NCBI GenBank assembly: GCA_030950875.1
Contig: JAUZQS010000024.1
Coordinates: 1-7,595 of the forward strand
Source: Mariprofundaceae bacterium
Lineage (GTDB): Bacteria; Pseudomonadota; Zetaproteobacteria; Mariprofundales; Mariprofundaceae
Length of the DNA: 7,595 bases
Direction of reading: 5' to 3'
The notes under the pieces are model-generated. The model was not told the DNA's origin. It was given only the letters and a program-made list of their open reading frames with translations, and ran no database searches. The position numbers and the translations under genes were made by a program. Of the stretch, positions 1 through 6,142 are shown in pieces. Within the stretch, counting starts at the first letter, position 1, and each line of letters starts with the position of its first letter.

Positions 1-339
1 GCAAACCTGAACCCTGGAAAAGGTACTGAACTGGGAAAAACAAGGCCTGTTTTAATTGTACAGGATCAAGCGCTCATTGATGTGGAACACCCATCAACAC
101 TGATTATTCCATTAACCACGCAGCTCATTGATAATGCTGAACCATTGAGAATACGGATTGCGGCAAAGGACAAGCTCGATAAAACGTCCGATTTACTGAT
201 TGACCAGCTCCGGGCCATTGACAATCGCCGCCTGATCGAAGATCCACTTCTACAATGTTCTGATGAGTTTATGGGACACGTTGACCAGTGTATGCAGGCA
301 GTTCTGAGCATTCAGACAACGGACACATCATTGAACTGA
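1..339 (+). CDS. mazF: MazF/PemK-type endoribonuclease toxin, 5'-truncated by window edge
   Basis: The reading frame is open from base 1 to the TGA at 337-339 and gives 112 visible residues. MazF toxins are usually about 110-120 residues, so probably only 5-10 N-terminal residues are missing. Visible family marks are the loop NLNPGKGTELGKTRPVLIV (residues 2-20, with the conserved Arg15-Pro16), the strand IIPLTTQ (35-41, with the active-site-type Thr), and DLLIDQLRAIDNRRL (64-78), the MazF signature usually seen as 'DQIRTIDKSRL'. Family members cleave RNA at short specific sites as dimers and are neutralised by a small MazE/AbrB- or PHD-like antitoxin encoded just upstream. That antitoxin would be off the left edge and cannot be checked here. 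The first in-frame ATG (82) lies inside the fold and is not the real start. The gene converges on the IS transposase. The family call is firm; the cleavage specificity is unknown. Confidence 0.88.
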   Translation, partial: ANLNPGKGTELGKTRPVLIVQDQALIDVEHPSTLIIPLTTQLIDNAEPLRIRIAAKDKLDKTSDLLIDQLRAIDNRRLIEDPLLQCSDEFMGHVDQCMQAVLSIQTTDTSLN

Positions 340-340
340 A

Positions 341-365
341 AAGGCAGTTACTAATCACTGGCCTT
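341..365 (+). terminator. hairpin just after mazF stop, possible weak terminator
   Basis: AAGGCAGT (341-348) can pair with ACT plus GCCTT (357-359 and 361-365), leaving a single bulged G at 360 and an 8-nt loop. It starts 2 bp after the mazF stop. No T-run follows, so it is not a standard intrinsic terminator. It may instead protect the 3' end or be chance. Confidence 0.3.
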
Positions 366-378
366 CGACTATGACCCA

Positions 379-397
379 CCTAACAAAGGGTAGCGTC
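379..397. repeat. left arm of a palindrome interrupted by the IS
   Basis: The left arm reads CCTAA (379-383), C (384), AAAGGG (385-390), then the loop TAGCGTC (391-397). Removing the IS and one copy of the target duplication joins this to CCCTTT (1963-1968), AA, TTAGG (1971-1975). The result is an 11-bp stem with one internal bulge (C against AA) and a 7-nt loop. It resembles a bidirectional terminator-like or operator-like palindrome downstream of mazF. The pairing is seen directly; its role is inferred. Confidence 0.6.
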
Positions 398-399
398 CC
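389..399. repeat. target-site duplication, left copy
   Basis: GGTAGCGTCCC (389-399) is repeated exactly at 1954-1964, bracketing the inverted repeats. Eleven bp fits the 10-12 bp duplications typical of the IS4 group. The CC and GG next to the repeats could also be read as part of a 20-bp inverted repeat, which would leave a 7-bp duplication. The 18-bp/11-bp reading fits the family better. Confidence 0.85.
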
Positions 400-422
400 G
401 AATGGCACTAAGTTAAGCATTT
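400..422. repeat. terminal inverted repeat, transposase 3' end (IRR)
   Basis: This is the outer 18 bp plus a 4-bp inner match (ATTT) after one mismatch, pairing with 1931-1953. The transposase stop codon (TAA on the minus strand, 413-415) lies inside this repeat, so the gene reads into its own end. Confidence 0.9.
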
Positions 423-1924
423 CCAGCCTTATATTTACTTCGGTATGGAATGGGCTTCATTTGGTGTCTCGGAGCTGTTAACAACTGGTGATTTTTAGGC
501 CGTCGTTTGACAGCCCTAGATTCGCTCCTTCCTAGTCTTTCCACGATAATATTTTGCGCGATGGATTGATATAAAAGACGAACCAAATCGTGCCGTTTTT
601 TATCTGACATATCTTGAGCAAGTTGAGTGCTCCACAATCGAACGGTTTGTAAGCTTGCCTTAAAACTTATGCGACGAGCCTTCTGTTTAGTATGAGCAAT
701 AGCGTCCATAATAAGGCTTTGAATGCAGTTATAAGCAATAAGGTGCATCATGATTTCTTTGCGGACCATGGCTGGTGATTTGCAGCGTAAAATATCCATA
801 CCCATGGTCGTTTTGATGTCACGAAAAAACAATTCGACATCCCAACGCTCAAAATAAAGATCTGCTATTTCATCCGCAGGGTACAGTTTTTCATCCAGCA
901 ATGTTGTCACAATATAAAATGCTTGAACGCGAAAACCAGGTTGAGTTACAGCAACCTTTATTTGTCGCAATGGGAGGGTTTCAGGTAAGAGCTCCCAATC
1001 AGCCTTTGAGTAGCTGGAAGCCTTGCTATACTTGGGCTTAGGCCATTCAATAAGCAAGTCGTTTTCACTAATGACCTTGTTGGCATTGGATGCTGAAACT
1101 GGTTTTCTCCGTGCCAGTGTCACCACCGAATCAACGCCTTTATCCTTGAATGTAGACTGGTCGTAATAACTACAAAAACCTTTATCTCCAAGGAAAATAT
1201 CACCCTTTTCAAACGTGCCTCTCTGTTGACGTAACATGGGAAGTTCATGACTCTTCTTGTTGCCCAACTCATAACTAAGAAGCGCTCCATTAGCCAAGTT
1301 AAAGCAAGCACATAAGGCTGCCTGTGGAAATCCGCAGCCAAGCGTCTGATTCTTTTGTTGTGGCCATTCATCTTGATTCTTAACAGTGTCAGGCATGCTC
1401 AGACCAGTCCCATCAACAACAATCACCCGCCTGCCTTGCAGGCGTGTGCTACAAGCAGCATGAGAAAGGTATTGCGACAGGTGTTTGAAAATATTCTCAA
1501 GCCATGTTTCATCTAATTTCTTGCGTGCTTGGCAATAGGCAGAAGTGGAACAGGAAATCGCTTTCCCTGAACTCTTTGCCACAAAAGCCTGAAATTTCAC
1601 AGCAACCTCTTTACAACCGCCTTCTGCATCCAACACCTGTGAAAGGAATGCCCAAAAGGTGTTTTGTTTGCTGAAAACGCGGTTGCGACTATGGGAGCCT
1701 GATTTGGATGATGCAAGATGGTGAGAGGGGATAAACTTTCCAAAACATTCACCAAGTTGGACAAGGGACTTCTTTTTCAACTTGGATAGTTCTTCTGTCA
1801 GTTTCTGCTGTGCTGTTCGCGCTGGTTGTCGTTGCTTTGGAAGGTGTAGGTTTGGCAAGATAAGTGTCGTAAAATACATGATATAAACTAACACTTTTGG
1901 AACTATTTGCCACCCTGTTAGCAC
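413..1924 (-). CDS. IS4-family DDE transposase
   Basis: This enzyme catalyses cut-and-paste movement of the surrounding IS. Reading from the GTG at 1924 gives 503 residues. The catalytic triad is readable: D171 in VIVVDGTG, D247 in FLGDKGF, and E364 inside the IS4 signature Y357-x2-R360-x3-E364-x6-K371 (YFERWDVELFFRDIK). The long beta-strand insertion between D247 and E364 (roughly 255-350) is typical of the family. The N-terminal ~130 residues form the usual helical, basic DNA-binding region (FGKFIPSHHL, then NTFWAFLSQVL). The C-terminus is basic. The start is uncertain: the GTG lies only 7 bp inside the inverted repeat and has no clear ribosome site. An ATG at codon 16 (1877-1879) gives a 488-residue product and leaves room for a promoter within the element. 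No frameshift or missing catalytic residue is seen, so it is probably functional. Confidence 0.93.
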   Translation of the reverse strand: MLTGWQIVPKVLVYIMYFTTLILPNLHLPKQRQPARTAQQKLTEELSKLKKKSLVQLGECFGKFIPSHHLASSKSGSHSRNRVFSKQNTFWAFLSQVLDAEGGCKEVAVKFQAFVAKSSGKAISCSTSAYCQARKKLDETWLENIFKHLSQYLSHAACSTRLQGRRVIVVDGTGLSMPDTVKNQDEWPQQKNQTLGCGFPQAALCACFNLANGALLSYELGNKKSHELPMLRQQRGTFEKGDIFLGDKGFCSYYDQSTFKDKGVDSVVTLARRKPVSASNANKVISENDLLIEWPKPKYSKASSYSKADWELLPETLPLRQIKVAVTQPGFRVQAFYIVTTLLDEKLYPADEIADLYFERWDVELFFRDIKTTMGMDILRCKSPAMVRKEIMMHLIAYNCIQSLIMDAIAHTKQKARRISFKASLQTVRLWSTQLAQDMSDKKRHDLVRLLYQSIAQNIIVERLGRSESRAVKRRPKNHQLLTAPRHQMKPIPYRSKYKAGNA

Positions 1925-1930
1925 TACTTT

Positions 1931-1953
1931 AAATACTTAACTTAGTGCCATTC
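1931..1953. repeat. terminal inverted repeat, transposase 5' end (IRL)
   Basis: Complement of the repeat at 400-422: 18 bp perfect at the outer end (1936-1953), then one mismatch and four more matching bases inward. It lies immediately upstream of the transposase start. Confidence 0.9.
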
Positions 1954-1964
1954 GGTAGCGTCCC
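1954..1964. repeat. target-site duplication, right copy
   Basis: Exact copy of GGTAGCGTCCC at 389-399. The following bases to TTAGG (1971-1975) form the right arm of the interrupted palindrome. Confidence 0.85.
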
Positions 1965-2073
1965 CTTTAATTAGGAATATGGCTATAATTATTCTGTTTT
2001 TCACATTACAGAAGTCTTATCCATGGAAGAAATTAAAGCCATGGCACTGATGCATGGAAAACAAGAAAAAAAA

Positions 2074-2266
2074 TCAGTTAAAGATTTGAATTTCTAGAAC
2101 AGCATCATGCCACCACCCACCCAAAGCGCTCACTACTGCCAATAGCCACTGCACCCATCAAATCCAAGCATTTACTCATTGCCCGCAAAGCATCTGTCAC
2201 AGCAAAAGCTACTGTGCCTAGATAATTTAAAGCATCAATCGCAATGGGTAATGCTATTACAGTCAT
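2074..2266 (-). pseudogene. frameshifted N-terminal remnant of a YicG/UPF0126 (TRIC-like) membrane channel gene
   Basis: An ATG at 2264-2266 is preceded by a ribosome-site-like AAAGGTG, and an in-frame stop lies just upstream. It opens a 53-residue frame ending at 2105. Residues 12-43 read LNYLGTVAFAVTDALRAMS then KCLDLMGAVAIG. This is the first-helix pattern of UPF0126/TRIC-family proteins, typically '..lGtiaFAvsGalaA...gmDlfGv...'. Near 2137 the frame breaks. Skipping one base continues as VVSALGGWWHDAVLE, recalling the family's 'vvtAlGGGtlRDvlLg', to a stop at 2074-2076. Intact members are about 200 residues with seven membrane helices and conduct cations. Here only the first ~60 residues remain, and the rest is absent rather than shifted. 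The assignment is from remembered family consensus, so it is moderately sure. Confidence 0.62.
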
Positions 2267-2404
2267 GCTAACACCTTTAGCCAGTTATCTAAATTTGAGT
2301 GACAGGCATGTATTCAAGCCCGGCATCGCAAATCATCTTTATAAAGGTGCAAGATGCGCAATTGCCTTAGTATTAAAACAAAGCATAGGCAGAGAAATTT
2401 AAAA

Positions 2405-2419
2405 TCCGCAAAAATCGGA
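2405..2419 (-). terminator. short hairpin downstream of the autotransporter gene
   Basis: TCCG (2405-2408) pairs with CGGA (2416-2419) around a 7-nt loop. Read on the minus strand, it is followed by TTTTAAATTT. The stem is only 4 bp, so it is a weak candidate terminator for the autotransporter transcript. Confidence 0.25.
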
Positions 2420-2457
2420 CAAACCTAGCCGTAAGCAACCATATTACTCTAATGCAA

Positions 2458-3936
2458 TTAAAACGGAATGCTCATTTGAGCATTTAATACTCTTGAAATA
2501 TATGAGTTATTGCCTTTAGAAAAACCTAGCTTCACTTCTCCTGTGATTCCCTGCTTGTTTTGATATCGCAAACCCAGTTTTGCTGTGCTTATGTTTGTTG
2601 GAATACTTTGAAGATCTAACGAATAAACCGTACTGGCTGCATTAGAAAAGAAGAGGTTCTGTGTTGCTGATATATTATTGGTTTGCATGTATTGCCCTTC
2701 AATAAGTGGTGTAAAAGTGCCCGCCGAAGATGTTGAAATATCGTAAGAGGCTACAGCACCTACTACTGCTGAAGCGGCATTAAATTTCATGGCATTATAG
2801 TTTAATAAGCGGGTGCTATTTCCACTTTCATTATATGACCCGAGTGTTGAGTAAAGAAACTCTCCACGAACAAACGGTTCAAATTTCACAGTTGATACTT
2901 GCACAGCTGTACTTAAAGACAATGAGCCAAAATATGAATTTGCAGTACGATCACCATGAACAAAAACATTATCTGTGGACTCCCAACGTCGATTGTTAAG
3001 CGAACTTCTTCCATATCCCAGCCAGCCATCAATAAAAGTGTTTTTATTTGGATTGTAGCTGGCATACATTGAAACAGAAGGACTTGTAGTCGTTGTTTCC
3101 GTGCCTTGAGCACCTATCTTTGTAGTGTCCCAGCCAAAACCTGCAACAGCTCCTATAATCAAATTACTTTTTAGCAAATGATCCATGCCGATAGAAAGGC
3201 TACCTGATGTAAATCGATTATTAGATACGCCTTCTGCATTGATAGAACCATAATTCAAATCACTGCCAAACCATAAACCCGTTACCTTATGATTTTCTTC
3301 TGCATTAGTAGGTGATATTACAGGCAGCTCTGAACTGTTTGATGCTAACAAATAAGGTTCCAAGGCATACAAAGCTTCCTGAATAGTTGTTGGAGTCATA
3401 AGGCGGCTGCTAGAGGAGGAGCCGGTAATAAACCCTGAATGCAGTCTTTGCAGGCGAGATGAGAGGCTTCTGTTCTGGGCATTAACAAAATGCTGAATAG
3501 ATAAAACCTGCCCAACTATTTGTCCTTGTACACTTGAATCCAAAGCAGGGTTGGAGTTAGAGGAAACATAAGTAAACAGTCCCATATTGGTAGCCGTCCC
3601 CACCTGTGTGGTAACAGCTACATCCCGTGCGCCCGCTGTGCCCACAGGAGTTGTCGCAGTAATACTTGTAGCATTTACTACTACAACCCCCGTGGCGGCA
3701 GCCCCGCCTATGGTGACAGCTGGAGCTCCGGTAAAGTTGGTTCCAGTGATAGTAACATTAGTGCCTCCTGCTACTGGGCCACTGCTGGGAGTGATACTGG
3801 TAATGGTAATAGTCGGTGGAGCAATAGCTGCAGCATAAGCTGAGAATGATGAAAAAAGAGTGATGAACATAATGGTCATAATTTTTAGTAAAAGCACAAT
3901 TGTACCGCGCTTACTTTGCTGAAGTTTTTTAAGCAT
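2458..3936 (-). CDS. autotransporter-type outer-membrane protein with a single IPT/TIG domain
   Basis: 492 residues. Residues 1-35 form a signal peptide: basic start MLKKLQQSKR, a hydrophobic core to about 30, and likely cleavage after AYA (33-35). Residues 42-124 form one IPT/TIG immunoglobulin-like domain, with ITSITPSSGPVAGGTNVTIT at its start, then TNF, VTIGG, and a closing GLFTYV. Residues 131-215 form a polar, helix-rich linker (SSVQGQIVGQVLSIQHFVNA...). From about 220 (GLWFGSDLNYG) to the C-terminus is an autotransporter beta-barrel of ~270 residues with alternating strand patterns and the terminal Phe (MSIPF) needed for outer-membrane assembly. The start ATG (3934-3936) has a GAGGGAA ribosome site 4 bases upstream. 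Family knowledge suggests surface display; the exported part is just the TIG domain and linker, so an adhesin-like role is inferred, with no protease or lipase passenger visible. The TIG-coding part is about 54% GC against about 40% in a sampled barrel segment, hinting at domain acquisition or constraint from low-complexity Ala/Thr/Val/Gly. Likely monocistronic. Confidence 0.85.
   Translation of the reverse strand: MLKKLQQSKRGTIVLLLKIMTIMFITLFSSFSAYAAAIAPPTITITSITPSSGPVAGGTNVTITGTNFTGAPAVTIGGAAATGVVVVNATSITATTPVGTAGARDVAVTTQVGTATNMGLFTYVSSNSNPALDSSVQGQIVGQVLSIQHFVNAQNRSLSSRLQRLHSGFITGSSSSSRLMTPTTIQEALYALEPYLLASNSSELPVISPTNAEENHKVTGLWFGSDLNYGSINAEGVSNNRFTSGSLSIGMDHLLKSNLIIGAVAGFGWDTTKIGAQGTETTTTSPSVSMYASYNPNKNTFIDGWLGYGRSSLNNRRWESTDNVFVHGDRTANSYFGSLSLSTAVQVSTVKFEPFVRGEFLYSTLGSYNESGNSTRLLNYNAMKFNAASAVVGAVASYDISTSSAGTFTPLIEGQYMQTNNISATQNLFFSNAASTVYSLDLQSIPTNISTAKLGLRYQNKQGITGEVKLGFSKGNNSYISRVLNAQMSIPF
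2467..2484 (-). terminator. hairpin over the last codons of the autotransporter gene
   Basis: Perfect 7-bp stem: AATGCTC (2467-2473) with GAGCATT (2478-2484) and a 4-nt loop. On the minus strand it is followed by CCG and TTTTAATT, which includes the TAA stop. It lies inside the codons for the final residues (LNAQMSI). Shape and position suggest an intrinsic terminator overlapping the end of the gene, although the stem has only three G-C pairs. Confidence 0.4.
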
Positions 3937-4133
3937 TATATTCCCTCTCTATCCCTTATATGCACCATAATAACCATGAATAGTATAAAAGATATAGATA
4001 AAAAAGCATTCAACCGCTCTTAATTTATAAGAATAAACTGGCCACCCACAGTTACTTCTAACTTTTTCAATATCTTTGTTCAGATGACAATTAATATGCC
4101 ACTGCCAATTAAAAATATTTCATAGCATATCCT

Positions 4134-5828
<1,695 letters not shown>

Positions 5829-5831
5829 CGC

Positions 5832-6128
5832 ATGGAAGTAATGCCAACAGCAGTTCGAAACTGTCCAAATAAAGGATATTTAGAAATTGACTGGAGCGAT
5901 GGACACACCATCACGTACCTCTACAAAGATTTACGTGTATTGTGTCCATGCGCTGGCTGTCGCGGTCATGCACCCGATCAAGCCAAGGTTATTTCGGGTA
6001 AAGAAGATGTTAAAATAACCCATATCGAACTGGTTGGTAACTATGCTATTCGCCTTGCCTTTGATGATGGGCATGGCACGGGTTTATATACATTTAAACA
6101 AATCTATAATGGTGAGTTTAACCGCTAG
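5832..6128 (+). CDS. DUF971 / gamma-butyrobetaine hydroxylase N-terminal-like small metal-binding protein
   Basis: 98 residues. The order fits the DUF971 (GBBH-like N) family: LEIDWSDGHTITYLYKDLRVLCPCAGCRGH (17-46), then VISGKEDVKITHIELVGNYAIRLAFDDGHGTGLYTF (53-88), the family's strongly conserved 'GNYAvrlvFdDGHdtGlYtw' end. Cysteines C38, C40 and C43 plus H81 reproduce the CxCxxC...H zinc-site pattern of the N-terminal domain of gamma-butyrobetaine dioxygenase. No oxygenase domain follows, so this is the stand-alone form. Stand-alone DUF971 proteins have no settled function; in other bacteria the domain also occurs fused to Mrp/ApbC-type iron-sulfur carriers, so a cofactor or Fe-S role is only a guess. 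The start 3 bp after the pgm stop lacks a ribosome site of its own, suggesting translational coupling; an in-frame ATG at 5841 is the alternative. Confidence 0.88.
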   Translation: MEVMPTAVRNCPNKGYLEIDWSDGHTITYLYKDLRVLCPCAGCRGHAPDQAKVISGKEDVKITHIELVGNYAIRLAFDDGHGTGLYTFKQIYNGEFNR

Positions 6129-6142
6129 CCAGTTCACACAGG

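Larger units (their letters stand above)
400..1953 (-). mobile_element. complete IS4-family insertion sequence (~1554 bp)
   Basis: The element is bounded by inverted repeats GAATGGCACTAAGTTAAG (400-417) and its complement (1936-1953). The repeats extend to 23 bp with one mismatch (418 against 1935). It is flanked by a perfect 11-bp direct duplication. It carries one gene, an intact DDE transposase on the minus strand that fills nearly the whole element. The terminal repeat resembles the E. coli IS4 end (which, from memory, contains an AATGCCGATCAGTTAAG-like core), agreeing with the protein-level IS4 assignment. Intact ends, intact gene and unmutated target repeats indicate a recent, possibly still mobile insertion. 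No passenger gene is present. Confidence 0.93.
1976..2457. other. non-coding/decayed interval between IS and autotransporter
   Basis: About 480 bp without an intact gene. It contains the UPF0126-like pseudogene (2074-2266, minus) and a weak hairpin (2405-2419). Two short plus-strand open frames are present: 24 codons at 2023-2097, with no family recognised and no convincing ribosome site, and 45 codons at 2265-2402, overlapping the pseudogene start and also unrecognised. I give neither a function. The stretch reads as debris of gene loss beside a mobile element. Confidence 0.5.

Noticed and set aside
378..384. ACCTAAC matches the integron attC core pattern RYYYAAC, next to a toxin gene of the kind often found as a cassette.
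   Set aside because: The partner on the other side of the IS reads ATTAGGA rather than GTTRRRY, and the reconstructed palindrome is only ~34 bp, too short for attC. No integrase or second cassette is visible.
2023..2097. 24-codon plus-strand frame beginning MEEIKAMALMHGKQ.
   Set aside because: Very short, unrecognised, and lying in decayed DNA. It is mentioned only as part of the intergenic description.
2265..2402. 45-codon plus-strand open frame starting with an ATG and overlapping the pseudogene start.
   Set aside because: No recognised family and no clear ribosome site. The upstream part is antisense to the better-supported UPF0126 remnant, so it is probably chance.
3587..3838. 83-residue plus-strand open frame opposite the TIG domain.
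   Set aside because: Low-complexity Val/Ala/Pro/Thr protein produced by the antisense of the repetitive TIG codons. The minus-strand reading has a full signal peptide, domain and barrel.
3982..4013. Possible sigma-70 promoter for the autotransporter (TTGAAT and TATACT).
   Set aside because: The spacer is 20 bp, outside the usual 16-18 bp. It is noted in the intergenic feature rather than called as a promoter.
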